This document shows positions 22,258 to 34,500 of a stretch of 64,000 bases of DNA, in pieces. Positions within the stretch are counted from its first letter, which is position 1. Each line of letters starts with the position of its first letter. The position numbers and the translations under genes are program-made. The notes beneath the pieces are model-generated. The model was not told the DNA's origin, searched no databases, and saw only the letters and a program-made list of their open reading frames with translations. Source of the DNA: Nannochloropsis oceanica (Eukaryota > Sar > Eustigmatophyceae > Eustigmatales > Monodopsidaceae); contig CP038112.1 of the NCBI GenBank assembly GCA_004519485.1, positions 1 to 64,000 on the forward strand. The letters run 5' to 3'.

Positions 22258-23368
22258 ATGCACCGAACCACTTCGCACTCGCAGGCACAGCATCCTCACA
22301 AGCCACATCAGCCGCAGGACCCTCACAAGCCACAGCTGCACGCGGAGCAGCAGAGCGAGCAACAGCAGTCGCCGGAGCATGTACACCCGCAGCAGCACCC
22401 GCAGCAGCAGCACCAGCAGCAACGCACTCAGCATCATGAACAACAGATACATCCAGCCCCCCAACAACAAGAGCATGTCGCCCTCATCCTCCGTTACAAC
22501 CTCACTAAGCTCCTATGTGATGTCTTGAACGCAGATCCGGCGTGCATCAGTCTTATGCATGTTTACAACTTACTTAAGCGGGCGAAGAACATCAAACGCC
22601 CCTTGACGAATGCCGTGTTGATCACGGCATGGGGGGACATAAATGACCTTCTTTATGCCTACGAGGTAAGGTTTATGGACGATGGAAAGGGGGACAGCAA
22701 AACAACGTGGAAATCGAGATTGGCAGGACGACACTTACTCATCCCCTCAAACCCCTCCCTTCTCCCCTCTCCCCGAAACCCACAAGGGCAAACTGCCCTT
22801 TGACATTTACGACCAGGCCCTGGGTGTGTACGGAAACGACGCGGCCAAGCTAATTTTAAACTGCGATGCCAACATTTTGAAAAACACAGCGCCGCACCCC
22901 TCGCAACGCATCCGCTCTGTGTCTCTCCTGGAAACCTTGCGGCCCCTCCGGGAGACTGTTGAACTGGCACGTGTTTCCCCTCCTTCCTACCCACTCGCAA
23001 CATGTTGGCTTCCTATGAGTTTCACTGCCCACTTCACCCGTCCAGTCTGTCTTTTCCGTTACCGCTTTCCTCCCCATCACGTCCTTGTGATCTTCTCCTA
23101 CATTCCTTCGCCAACTCATTTCACCGTTTCCCTCCCTCCCTCCCTTCCTTTCTCCCTCTCTCCCTCTCAGGAAACCGGTGACGAAGCGATGAGCCTGCGG
23201 AGATGCCTGAGCTGGGTTAGCGATCGCGACGCTAGGAGCCGAAATGGGGCGGGGAGAGGGAGTGGGGAGGAGTTCACGGACCAGCCGGACACTGATATGT
23301 TGTTGATGTGGGCCGAGGGGCAGGGACCGGGGCGCGGCACGATAGGTAACGGCGGCCGCAGTCGTTGA
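22258..23368 (+). CDS. Unrecognised protein with H/Q-rich N-terminus
   Basis: Not recognised. Exon 1, 22258-22665, encodes 75 residues made almost wholly of H, Q, P and E (HPQQHPQQQHQQQ), then a compact region (LILRYNLTKLLCDVLNADPACISLMH) before a GTAAGG donor. Exon 2 starts at 22787 (GKLPFDIYDQALGVYGNDAAKLIL). A last exon from about 23171 to the stop at 23368 is acidic and ends in a glycine/arginine-rich tail. The second junction is unclear: a donor at 22958 (GT) or 22967 (GC) would keep phase, but the reading frame is also open straight through. It shares its upstream region with the LRRC56-like gene. The central part has the look of a small helical domain; I will not name it. Confidence 0.6.
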
Positions 23369-24293
23369 CGGAAAAAAGCTTCAGGGGGGGGGGAGGAGGT
23401 TATCATCGGGGATGTGTCATCGGTGATGAGGGTCCGCCTCAGTGCTTCTCCCTATCCATTCAAATTTGAATTATTGAAATTCAAAATAATTGATGACTGA
23501 CATGTGAGCGTGTCCCTATGTCCGAGGTGTTGGTGAAGCGGACGCGGCGAAGGGGAGGATGCTCTTTGACTACTTTTGAAGCGGAGGGTGCTTCTTGATT
23601 TCCCTTCCGCCCTCCTTGCCTTCCTCCTTTCCTCCCTCCCTCCGTCTTGTAGATGTAATGTGTAGAGGAGCCAAGGAGAAATGAGGTCCAAAAACGAAGT
23701 AAACAAATACAGAAATGAACGAAAGAGTTAAAGAAAAAAGAAAGGAAAAAAATATTTTAAAAAAAGGAAGGAAACAAAAAGACGAAGAACGAAATGGTGG
23801 ATATAAGAGGAAACAAAGAAATACATCAAGAGAGAGGAAAAGTAAACGGGCGTTGTGTTTAAGGGTCAGGGAGCGCGTTTGAAGAACACACAAGTCAATG
23901 CATGACGCTAAATCAAATAAATGCATGACAAAAACTTAAATTCACGCACGGCTGCAACGTCAGAGAGGCTTTGGCTGTGGTCAGCCACCACCCAAATTAA
24001 TGTTCACTAACCAACATGCTTTTTTTTATTTGATTCTCAACTATCCCCCCCCCCTTCCCACCCTTCCACCTCCTCGCCCACGCTCGCCCTGTGCATCTCT
24101 CTCGTACATTCTTCGTGAATTTCTATTCCTTACTCAGTCCACCTCCACTTCCCATCCCTCCCTCCTTCCCTCCCTCCTTCCCTCCCTTGGTCCCTGCTTC
24201 CCTCCCTCCCTGCTCCTCCACTACCTCCTTCCATTCCTCCTTCCATCCTCCCATGGCACAATCCCCATTTCCCTTCACACTCGCATTCCCTCC
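23369..24293. other. Convergent intergenic region, A-rich centre
   Basis: Between two genes that end here. An A/AG-rich stretch (about 23690-23860) is flanked by CCCT patches (23620-23645 and 24150-24250). No reading frame resembles a known family. Confidence 0.45.
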
Positions 24294-25954
24294 TCAATAA
24301 CGACCGCGCGTTACGAAGTAGTAAGCAGCCCCAACCACCGCCCCTCCCAAATGCCCTGTGTACGTAACGGTGTTTAACGGCCAGCAACGGTTTGATCGAT
24401 CACGGCCCTCGCTATTTTTGAAAAAAAAATACTTCATGCACCCTCCCTACAGAACAACCAAGGCAACGCTGCCCAGCGGCAGCCCTCCCTCCCTCATCCC
24501 TCCCTCCCTCCCTCCCTCCCTCCCTCCCTCCCTCCGTACCTGCATTGGCCTCCCCAGACCCCCCTTGATAGAGTCCCGAGAGATCCTTGGCAAGGAAGAG
24601 GACACCGAGCAACGCGGCAGGCACGGGCTGGAGGATAGGGTCGAGGAAGGGGGGGAGGGAGGGAAGGATGGGGGTGGGAAAAGGCTTGGTACAGTATGAT
24701 GGAAGAGGACACTTCGCGGGAAGGGAAAATGGATTGGGAGGAAGTTTGATTCGAAGGGAGGGAAGGGAGGAAGGAAGGGAGGAAGGAAGGGAGGGAGGGA
24801 GGGAGGGAGGGAGGGAGGGAGGGAGGGCTAGCACACGTACCAGCACCAAGTAGAGGTACACCATGCGCGTGGGGAACATAAAGATAGACCAAGCAACGAG
24901 AGCGTTCACAGCACCCGAGGCTCCTAGGGCGACTGTATGCTTGGAGACGCGGTAGGAGGCCGGGATATGGAGTCTGAGGCACGTTGGGAGGGAGGGAAGG
25001 AGGGAGGACGAGGGGGATGGGGGAGGTTGGTTGGTTGGTTGAAGGAAAGGACATAGAGGGAAGGAGGGAGGGAGGGAGGGAGGGAGGGAGGGAGGGAGGG
25101 AGGGAGGGAGGGAGGGAGGGTGCGTACTTGGGTGCCACGAACGGCCAAAGGACGCAGCCTAAGGATGATGCGAGACCGCCGGCGAAATAGAGGTTCACGA
25201 AACGCCGAGCTCCCAGTAAAACGGCGGCTGACAAGAGAGGGAGGGAGGTGGGGAGGAACGGGAAAGGAGGGAAGGAGGATAAGTGAAAATGGAGGCAACA
25301 ACGTAAAACAAAGAAAACAGTCCTCCCTTCGACCTTCCCCTTCTTCTTCCCTTCCTTCGTCTTACCCTCTGCGCCAAAGAAATACAGCGTGACACAATTC
25401 ACCAATAAATGCGTGAAGCTCTGGTGACTAAACATGGCCGTGAACAACGTATGGAACCGTCCCTGCTCTAAAACCCCCACCGCCGAGACTGTGAAGTGCT
25501 CGACCATGAACCGGGTCAGCCGCCGGGATTGAGAGGCATAGGTCCACGCTCCAAACACCAAAATATTGGCGCCTATCAGGCCGTAGACGATGGCATTCCC
25601 CTCCGGTAGCCGGAACGGCGGCCGTCCCCCTCCGCGGTGGTAAGACGTGTACGTACGGCGTGCGGAATTCCCAAAGTGACGACGCCAACGGGCAAGTTCC
25701 CGCGTGGCCCGTCCGAGGAATGAGGGGGTAGAAACGGAAACAGCGGCGGCCAAGGAGGAGGAGGGAAGGAGAGGGAAGCTGGGAGGGAGATCGGGGAGGG
25801 GGCTGCTGGTGCTGCCGGAGGAAGAAGAAGTGAGGCGGCGTTTCAGGCCTGTCCATGCGCAGGTTGGGTTGTGGGCAAGGGTGGGGACGCGTTGTAGGAC
25901 GAAGGATGGCCGGGGGCCGGTTTGGAGGAGCAAGGAGGCCTTCGACGCGAACAT
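24294..25954 (-). CDS. Rhomboid intramembrane protease, probably mitochondrial
   Basis: Cleaves transmembrane proteins within the membrane. Exons 25954-25366, 25227-25128, 24973-24841, 24627-24540 and 24355-24294 stay in phase and give 323 residues. Motifs: the loop-1/TM2 signature AMFSHQSFTHLLVNCVTL, the catalytic serine in LGASGAVNAL (Ser249) and the catalytic histidine in NAGHLGGAVVGAAYYF (His305). The glycine before that histidine is split between exons 4 and 5. The N-terminus is basic, serine-rich and free of acids (MFASKASLLLQTGPRPSF), like a mitochondrial presequence; this and the PARL-like layout suggest the inner membrane. Another in-frame ATG at 26101 would add 49 residues. Introns carry long GGGA/CCCT runs. 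Plastid location is the main alternative. Confidence 0.9.
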
Positions 25955-26913
25955 GGTGGGTTTGATCTCAAACTCGAGGGAGCGTGTGGGGAATGAAGAG
26001 ATCGACACCGCCCGCTTGAGGTCAGTCCTACCTATCCTGCGAGGAGCAAAATTGGAAGGACAAGTGAAGTGAGAGCGTCTGAAAAGAGGCTGAACATGCA
26101 CCTTAATTGCTTCGTGCTCTGCTGCCGTGTCGCTGCTTTTTGGGTGTTGAGCCTCGCTGAGACTGCTCGAGACAGGTCAAGTCAGGCACCGCGTGACTGG
26201 GACCAATTCCATCATCCTCAGTTATTTCTACATGTCCTGGGCGGGTTCGTTTTGCGTTCTCCTCCTTTGCACCTTGTTCCTTGTACTACTTTGTCCCATG
26301 CCACCCTGTCGCATTTCGCACCCACACGGCGTGCTGATTGCTGGGTGCAGGCGCAGAGCACGAGTGATGGGCTTGCCGTCCTCATTATGGTAAGGCATCA
26401 CAGCTCCCTCGCTAAGGCAAGATTCTCCGGGCGCTGATTTTTTGTCATAGGGCCGTGCGGTGTGGACGGGCAACCAGGAGATTTAGACTTCGTGGGGAGC
26501 TAGACGGACGAGACGCGAGAGACGCGGCCCGAGTCGTGTGAGGTGCAAGAGGCCTGGTACGCGTTGCATGAAGCATCGATTACCACACCATCATCACACG
26601 ACCAGGCCAACGCCTCCGAGAGAAGTTCTTGTTGAGGCCGCGGCGTGTGCTTCTCATGTTCAAAACCTCACACCGCAGCCCATGAACACACGCAAGCGAA
26701 GCCAGCAGAAGACGCATGGATGCCCCTGATGCTTAAGCTGGAGTGGGAAGGCGTGGACTGTCGCTGGGCGAATTTAGAAAGCGACAGCATCGTCTTGCAT
26801 CTCCGTCCTTCCTGTCCTTATTCCGCACGCAAAGTTAAACACCATAACATCACTCATCATCCTTCACACACATACGCGCACTCCAAACGCCTCATATAGA
26901 TACATTTAGCAAG
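25955..26913. promoter_or_regulatory. Divergent upstream region, rhomboid / V-ATPase c
   Basis: About 960 bases between the two starts, free of CCCT/GGGA tracts, in contrast to the flanking introns. No gene found; the reading frames present are short and lack family resemblance. The part 25955-26101 may be coding if the rhomboid starts at 26101. Confidence 0.4.
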
Positions 26914-28418
26914 ATGGCTGACGTGGTAGCCACGCCTCAGGTTGAGAAGTGTCCGGCCTCGGCCCCCTTCTTTGGCTTCATGGGAGTGACGGCCGCCATC
27001 GTCTTTGCCAGTACGTGAGATGGAGGGACAAAGGGGACGGGAGAAACAGGGGGGGGTAAATCGAGGAGTGGTCATATGGAGAGAGTTTATGGAAATGAAG
27101 AGGGAGGAGGTGGCAGGAAGACCGTGGAATCGTTTTTAGGGACCTATTCTTCCCCGCTTCTCAACTGCCCGAGACATGTTGCATGAATGAAAGTGGAGTC
27201 ATTTCTCAGATGACATTCACGCAAATTAAACATATGTATCGCCCCTAGTCCCTCCACTTACTCCCCCCTCTCCCTCCCCTCCCCTCCCTGCGAACGAACA
27301 GACCTCGGGTCCGCCTATGGCACGGCCAAGTCAGGTGTGGGCATCAGCTCTATGGGTGTGATGAACCCGGGCCTGGTGATGCGCAATGTCATCCCTGTCG
27401 TCATGGCGGGTATCCTCGGTATTTACGGTTTGATCGTCGCCGTCATTATTACCGGAAACAGTAAGGCCTCCCTACCTCCCTCCCTCCCTGCCCTCCCTCC
27501 CTCCCTCCCTCCCTCCCTCCCTCCCTCCCTCCCTCCCTCCCACCCACCCTCCCTCCCACCCTCCCTACCTCCCTCCCTCCTCCCTCCCTCCCACCCTCCC
27601 TCCCTACCTCCCTTCCTTCCTCCATCCCTTCCTCCCTCCCTCCCTCCCTCCCTCCCTTCCTTTTTGCTACCGCGTCACGCTCTTTTCCTCACTTGCTTGC
27701 CATCTAACCCTCCCCCCATCCCTCCCTCCCTCCCTCCCTCCCTTTATCCCAAGTCGCGGCGCCTGCCTCTGTAGGTGACTTGCTTCAGACGAAATACTCC
27801 CTTTACTCGGGTTTCGCCCACTTGGCAGCAGGCTTATCTTGTGGCCTCAGGTACTATAGGGACAAGAAAAATCTCTTCGCTCGCTCCCCCCCTCCCACCC
27901 TCCCCTCCCTTCCCTCCCTCGCTTCCTACCTCCGGACCAAGCACGCATTCCCACATTCTGTCTTCCCCCCTCTCCCCCTCCCCCCCCCCTCGTCAACAGC
28001 TCCCTGGCCGCTGGCATTGCCATCGGTGTGGTCGGTGACGCGGGCGTCCGTGCCGTAGGGCAGCAGGAGCGGCTCTTCGTGGGGATGATCCTCATCCTCA
28101 TTTTCGCCGAGGCGCTGGGTAAGGAGGGAGGGAGGGAGGGAGGGAGGGGGGAGTTGATTGAAAGAATGCAACGAGACGTGGAATTGGAGGGAGGGGGGGG
28201 CAGGAGGGAGGGAGGGAGGGAGGGAGGGAGGGAAGGAGTAGGGATGGAGGATTGCTTGGCAGTGTAGTCATGTCGCAGATTTACTCACCCATCCTTATTT
28301 TTCCTTTCCTTCCTTCCTTCTCTCCCTGCTTCTTTCCCTCCCTCCCTCCCTTCCAGGGCTCTACGGTCTGATTGTTTCCCTGATTCTGTCCCAGCAGAAC
28401 GTCTACTGCGGCGCATAA
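26914..28418 (+). CDS. V-type ATPase proteolipid subunit c
   Basis: Forms the proton-carrying rotor ring of the vacuolar ATPase. Exons 26914-27010, 27302-27460, 27754-27850, 28000-28118 and 28357-28418 give 177 residues. Four membrane helices are visible: [39 protein letters not shown], the [20 protein letters not shown] region, and [20 protein letters not shown]. Glu155 in the last helix is the proton-binding acid. The protein ends QQNVYCGA. It is about 10-20 residues longer than typical subunits, mostly in the short N-terminus and the loop [15 protein letters not shown]. Intron 2 holds the largest CCCT array of the window. Identification is certain. Confidence 0.97.
27471..27655 (+). repeat. 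Largest CCCT array in the window
   Basis: About 185 bases of CCCT units with scattered variants (CCCA, CCTA, CCTT, TGCC), filling the 5' two thirds of V-ATPase c intron 2. Here the tract lies next to the donor, and another short run leads to the acceptor at 27753. Confidence 0.9.
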
Positions 28419-29524
28419 GCAGCTGTTCTCGTGGGCCTCCCTCGCTCCCTCCCTCGCTCCCTCCCCCGCTCCTGCCCTACGTCCCTCCTTCCCTCCCTGC
28501 CCTTTCCGCTTGCTTGCGAAAAGGCATTGAGACGGGAGGAAGAGCAGGGGGGAATAGGGCAGGGAGGGAAAAAGAGAATGACGGAGCGAGGGAGGGAGAG
28601 AGGGATGGAGGACGGCTCCTACTGGTATGTTATCATGGTGGGGAAAAATACACAACGCTTATATTGAGAAAAATCTTGAAAAGAAAGAAAAAGAAGAGAG
28701 GAGGAGGAGGAGAAAGAAATAAAGAAGGGAGGGAGGCAGATGAGAAAAAGAGGTAGGGGTCAGAAAGGTCATTGACAAGAGAAGAAAAGAGAGAGGGAGG
28801 CAGAAGGGAGTGAGGGTGACAGACAGGAGGAGGATGAGAGGAAAGATTAGTATTGATCTCACCAAAGAATTGAAATCAAATTAAAAAGTAATCGTAAGCT
28901 GGAAGACAGCACCTCTTTTTTCCCCTCCAATTTTTTGGGGGTGGGCGGGATCTCTATCTCTGGTTGGGATGACCTGGTCCTTTTTTATTTACTTATTGGG
29001 GATGAAAGAGGTGTCAACGCAAGAGAAGGAGGAGAAGCGAAGGTGAAAGACCGTCGATCTCAACCACGGCATCAGCAGCAGCCACCGGCGCAGCCCAATA
29101 CCCACCCGTCTGCATCCATCTTTTTTACACCCGCCCACCCGCACACCACAGACAGTGCACCCGCCATCTCGTCAATGAGCTTCATTATGTAAATTGCCTT
29201 TATTATCTTTCTTTGCCTTGTTGCATCTGTATTTCTTCTCATACCGGGACTAAGGGGTAGAGTTACCGTTATGTGTTTTAATCTTCTTCTTTGCATTCCT
29301 CGCGCCTTTCAAATAGGCGCCATTGTGGCGTGTGACAGGGGCCGTGACATCATTGCTGCTGCTGCTGCTGCTGCTTGACCTTGGTGACACTCCCTCTTCA
29401 ATCACCGCCATCTCTTCACTCTCATCGTCTCCCTCACAAACTCCGCCGGAGACCCGGGGCGCTTCTAATTCTGTCCCCTTCCCGCCCTCCTTGCCCTCCT
29501 TCCCTCCTTTCCCCCTCCGATCCT
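28419..29524. other. Convergent 1.1-kb region without gene
   Basis: Lies between the 3' ends of V-ATPase c and the sulfotransferase. GA-rich from about 28680 to 28860. Reading frames on both strands are low-complexity and unlike any family. No RNA gene seen. Confidence 0.45.
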
Positions 29525-31009
29525 TCAATCGCACATGATCCCTTCTGGCAGTCGATAGCCCATCTCTGCCGCCCCCCCCTCCTCTAAAATCTCCCACATC
29601 TCACACACTAACTCCTTTGTATACACGTCTTCCCTCGTCAACACCTTTCTTTTCTGCTTCCCGGCATCCTTCCCGCTTCTCCGCGTATCCCGGCGGTCCG
29701 CCAGGACAAACGCACACTCTAACCTCCTCCGATCCTCCCCCTCCTTGTCCCTGCCAAGGAACAAGACCATCTCTCGAAGCACCTCTTCCCTCTTTCCTCC
29801 CTCCCTCGTCATCAAATCCTCATACGTGACCTTCATCACATTGCGTTTCCGCACCTTCCTCTCAATCATCTTGAAATCATTCAACATATCCACGTAGTCA
29901 TTCGCCCACCGTACCGCCACCTCTGCAAAATGCTCCTCGCTGAAACGCCCTTCCCTCGCCTCCTTGCTATGGCTACCCCCATTGAGCCTCCGCTGGTAGT
30001 CACTCCAAATGGCCGCAAACGGATCCCGGTACAATAGAATATAGCGTTCAAAGCCCTTGATTAGCCTTCCTTCCCGCCGACATTTCTTCGTCACCCTGCC
30101 CGACAGGAGATGGACAGGTTTGAAATGAACCGGATGGGCTTTAACGGCTATGACGGTCGAGTCACACTTCTCCTGTCCCGGCAACGCTTCCACCAGTCTT
30201 TCATCATCGAACATGGCCCCCGTGTAAATGCCCGTCCCATAATCAATCAAGAGACGCGCGAAAGTATTGCCACTCCCAGGGTAGCTGTAAAGAACGGCCG
30301 GGGTGCGTTTATCGTCTGATTCGAGGAAATTACGGGTGCCGTAATGCACGAGGCATTCTTCTTTGGACACGGGGGAGGAGTCGGAGGTGATGATGGCGGT
30401 GGAGGCTTGAGGAGGAAGGATCGGTGTTTCTGATCGGTGGGAATGGGCTATTTTGATTGTCGCTTTTTTGGTTCTTGTTGATGATGATAATTTGGAGGAG
30501 GATTTCCTCTTTGAAGGCTTGGTGGTCGTCGAGGAGGAGGAGGAGGATTCGGCATCAGTACCGGCAGAACCAGTACCGGCAGTACTGGAGGCAGCTCTCT
30601 CAGCATACTCCGTAGAGGCATTCTCTCCACCAGCATCGGCACGGGTGTCAAGGCCAAAGCCAGCCATAACAGATGATACTGCCCGGGGTGGTCCGCCGTT
30701 ACTATCACCGTTCTTCATACCGAGGTGTAATAAGAACATCCCTATTATCGAGATGATCAGCAGGCAGGTGCAGACGCCTAGGATGCGGATCACTAGGCCG
30801 CTCCGTCGTAGCATACCCCCTTGCGGATAGGATCGTTTCAGGGCCTTGGTGGCATCGGTCCATTTCTTCTCCCTCCAAATATGCACGCCCAGCATGTGAG
30901 CGCCTGCCATCCTGCCCGACATTGCCGGCGCGCGCGCTTGCGCCCTGCGTGTAATGTGGATGTTGGTGGGGCATAGTTGACGATTAGGGCACTGCCTGAT
31001 GTAGTGCAA
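29525..31009 (-). CDS. Type II membrane sulfotransferase
   Basis: Likely moves sulfate from PAPS to a glycan or other secreted substrate in the Golgi. One exon, 494 residues, no introns. A cytoplasmic basic head precedes a single membrane segment (about residues 71-95, LVIRILGVCTCLLIISIIG). A serine/lysine-rich stem runs to about 200, then the catalytic domain. The 5'-phosphosulfate loop is YSYPGSGNTF (241-250). The 3'-phosphate motif is ILLYRDPFAAIWSDYQR (324-340). The layout recalls the WSCD1/2-type sulfotransferases, but no WSC domain is present. An ATG at 30922 (MSGRMAGAH) is an equally good start. Substrate unknown. Confidence 0.85.
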   Translation of the reverse strand: MHYIRQCPNRQLCPTNIHITRRAQARAPAMSGRMAGAHMLGVHIWREKKWTDATKALKRSYPQGGMLRRSGLVIRILGVCTCLLIISIIGMFLLHLGMKNGDSNGGPPRAVSSVMAGFGLDTRADAGGENASTEYAERAASSTAGTGSAGTDAESSSSSSTTTKPSKRKSSSKLSSSTRTKKATIKIAHSHRSETPILPPQASTAIITSDSSPVSKEECLVHYGTRNFLESDDKRTPAVLYSYPGSGNTFARLLIDYGTGIYTGAMFDDERLVEALPGQEKCDSTVIAVKAHPVHFKPVHLLSGRVTKKCRREGRLIKGFERYILLYRDPFAAIWSDYQRRLNGGSHSKEAREGRFSEEHFAEVAVRWANDYVDMLNDFKMIERKVRKRNVMKVTYEDLMTREGGKREEVLREMVLFLGRDKEGEDRRRLECAFVLADRRDTRRSGKDAGKQKRKVLTREDVYTKELVCEMWEILEEGGAAEMGYRLPEGIMCD

Positions 31010-31579
31010 GGGGCAGGGAAAGGACTTCTTGACCGAGAGAGGAACTACTGCGGGGGGGAATGTAAATAGTCATGACAACTGTGCTGAAGATGCCTGTAGA
31101 GCTGAGTGCTTTGGGCTGGCTGTGCTGACCGGGAGGATTGATAGAGAATTAATCAAGGTTCTCTGAGAGAACCATTAGCGAAACGGGGGTATTTTTAAGG
31201 TGTTGTAACGGTTGCTTGAACTGATGTGCGAGCACATCGGGAGGTGGCAGGAGAACATGACTTTCACGCAGGAACAAACAACGTCATTTCATTAAAGAGT
31301 GAATGAAAGATTGTACCAGTTAGGGGGAAGGTGCTAGGATGCCGCTCGTAAAGTAGTGGCAATTTCAAGAGTAGAGGCGTCAAGCAACCCCCCAACATGA
31401 CTGTAGCAAGACAGTAACAATCGTAAACTTTGCTTGAATTTTCCTTCCAAGTTAACATCTCTTTCACTTTCATTTCATGTGGTTCTTCGCCTTTCTGCCT
31501 TCTTCTCATCCCTTTCGCTCCTTCTCCACCGTAATTCTCCCTCCACTCCCTCCCCATCCATTCCTTCACCCTTTTTTGT
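31010..31579. other. Upstream of sulfotransferase, 3' flank of Cactin
   Basis: No gene seen. The reading frames that cross it on the minus strand are continuations of the Cactin last exon in other frames. No tract or clear promoter element found. Confidence 0.45.
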
Positions 31580-34500
31580 CTAACGTCGATACCGAGCCCG
31601 CTTGAAATTAAAGTACAAGGAGAGAATGCCTCGTTCAAACAAGCACTTAAACCCATGTTTATGGCTCTTCTCCCACTATTCGAGGACGTGTGGGAAAGGG
31701 AAGAAGAGACTGATGAGTGATGAAGAGGAGCTTCCAATATCCCTTCCGTTATCGTCATATTCCTCTCTCCATCGCCCCCCTCCACCCTCCCGACTAATCA
31801 GTTACTCCCCCACCCCCTCTCGCCCCCCTTACCTCTTTGTTGAGAATCTTGAACGCCACGTCCTCATAGGGCGGACCGGCATGGAAGCGAATGATGGTAA
31901 AGTCGGGATTGTCGCACCTCTCCAGGAAGAATGACGGGGTCTGGGGAGGATGAGGAGGTTGGAGGGCAAGGAGGGAGGGAGCGAAAGAGGGAAGGGAGTA
32001 AGAAAAAAAGTACAATGCGAAATAATGATGAAGAGGAAGAGCGCAAAACGTACATATAGACGGGAGAGGGAGGGAGGGAGGGAGAAAGGGAAGGAGGTTG
32101 GGGAGGGACGTACCTGCGTTTTGTCGATGAGGTCAGGATAGAAGACATTGAATTTATAGCCTTGTACGGTCTTGGGCGGGGGGTTATCATGGTCGTAGTG
32201 CGTACGATTGTACATGTTCCAGTCCCAGCCTGGGGGAGGAGGAGGGAGGGAGGGAAGGGGAGGGAGGGAGGGAGGGAGGGAGGGAGGGTCAGTTTGAAGA
32301 GAAAGCAGACCTTGAGGTGCCATCAACTGCCCCCCTCTCTCTCCTCTCTCCCCCTCCCTCCCTCTCTATTTCCTTACCCGTCTTGACCCGATTGAAGTAC
32401 CGAGGTTTCCGCGGCCTGTACTTATCCTGCCACCAGTACGTCTTCCCCACCACCTCCCCCCCTCCCTCCCCCAGCGCCACCTCGGCGTGTTTGTCCAACG
32501 TGGATTCGTCCGCCGCGAGACCTTTGCTCCGCTCGCTCGAGACGAGGGCCAGAGCCGCGGCCGAGTCGTCGTAGCCTGAGCAACGCCAGGGCGGGCGGGC
32601 GGGCGGGAGGGAGGGAGGGAGGGAGGGAGATGTGACGGTGAGTGTCGCATCGAATAGGAGCGAAGAGGAAGAATTATATATAAAGACAGAGATCAAGAAG
32701 AGGCGTGACGCATCCAACCCCCCCCCTCCCCTTATCCTCCCCTCTTTCCCTCTCCTCTCGTGAGAGAAGTCACTCGATCCCCTTTGCCCTCCTCTCTCCA
32801 TTCCTTCCCCTCCCTCCACATCCCATCCTTCTCCCTTTTCTCTCCCTCCCTCCACATCCCCTCTCCTCCCTCCCTCCCTCCCTCCCTCCCTCCCTCTCTT
32901 ACCCGTATCCACAGGTTCCGGTGCCGGTGCTTCCCTCCTGCCCCCCTCCCCCTCCTCCCCCTCCTCCCCCTCCTGCTCCCCTTCCTCCTCCCCTTCCTCC
33001 TCCCCTCCCTCCCCCTTCCGTCCGGCCCGTGTCGCCTCCCTCTCCTTCTTCAGAACCGCCAGCTCCGCCCGCTTCGCCTCCAATTTCTCCAATTGCTTGA
33101 GCAGCATGCGTTGATGCTGTTCGCGCAAAAAAGCACGCGCCCTGTACACTTCCATCTCGTCTGAGGGAGGGAGGGAGGGAGGGAGGGAGATAGCGCTCTG
33201 TCGTCAAAACCTCTGGAAAGATAGAATGCAGGGGAGTATTAAACGCAGGAGGGAGGGAGAGAGGGAGGGAGGGAGGGAGGGAGGGAAGGCGCACGTACCG
33301 AGTATGTGGGCCCAATAGTCCACGTCGACGTCCCTCCCCCCTCTCTCCACCTTCTTCTGAATGTCCTCCTTCATCCCTTCGAGCTCCTGCACACTCTTTC
33401 CCCCCAGCATCCCCTCCACCTCTTGCGACACGGCCTGGTGCACGCCTGAAGGACGAGGAGGGAGGGAGGGAGGGAGGGAGGGAGGGGGTTGAATGCGTGA
33501 GTGATTTCTTTCCCCCCCCCTTCAAAAATCATCAACGCCTTCGCAGGGGGGAAGGAGGGAGGGAGGGAGGGAGGGAGGACGTACCTCGGGAGGCATACAG
33601 AGCGCTTGCTCTTGCTACCTCATCTTTGGCCACCACAGCCAGGGCGAGCCAGAACTCCCTGTTGGGGCTGTGTGCCTCTAGCCCCTGATAGTCCCGAATG
33701 TCCTGAGGGAGGGAGGGAGGGAGGGAGGGAGGGAGATCAGTGTCCGTCTCTGGTAAGGAGAGAAAGGAGGGAGGGAGGAAGTGAAAGAAGGAATGCAAGG
33801 AGAGAAAGGGAGGAGGGAAGAAGGGAGGGAGGGAGGGCTGACGCCCACCTACCTGCTGCAGTGCCTGTAGCTGGTCAAGGCGGAGACCGTGAAAGATGAG
33901 GTATGGCTCTCGTAGCTCCGCGTCTAGGTGGGAAATATCCAGTGTGGTCTTGCCCTTGTACTTGATCACACCGCCCCTGAGACGAGGATGGAGGGAGGGT
34001 AGGAGGGAGGGAGGTGAAGACAAGTCAAAGAAGGAAGTTGAAAAAGGGAGGAAGGAAGGAAAGAGGGAGGAAGGAAGGGAGGGAGGGAGGGCAATAGGTA
34101 CGTACCGTCCCTCGTCCCCAGCATCGTCATCTGCCCCTTCCCCGAAAAGCAAAATGTTTTTCGCAAGGGTGTCAATGGGCTTCTCTCGGCCTTCGATGAT
34201 GCGGATCTAGGGAAAAGGAAAGAAAGGAGGGAGGGAGGGAGGGAGGGAGGGAGGAAGGGAAAGGGAAATGGTGAGAATGGGTAGGAAAATCGTGAATGTA
34301 ACTATCCCCTCTCCTCCCCTCTCCCTCCTTCCCTCCTCCTCCTTCCCCCCCCCCTCCCCCTTCCCTCCCTCCCTCCCTCCCTCCCTCCCTCTCTGCCTCC
34401 CTCCCTCCCTCCCTCCCTCACCTTGCTCCGAACCCGCGCCTGCTCCAGATGAAACTCCTCCTCCTTCCTCTCCCAATCCCCAAAACTCGCTGCCTCCCTC

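Noticed and set aside
27471-27655. CCCT array as telomere-like or CRISPR-like repeat
   Set aside because: It lacks the TAA of CCCTAA telomere units and has no spacer structure; it lies inside a V-ATPase intron.
31264-31785. Separate minus-strand gene of 173 codons
   Set aside because: It overlaps the true last exon of Cactin (31675-31580, ending KRARYRR) in another frame.
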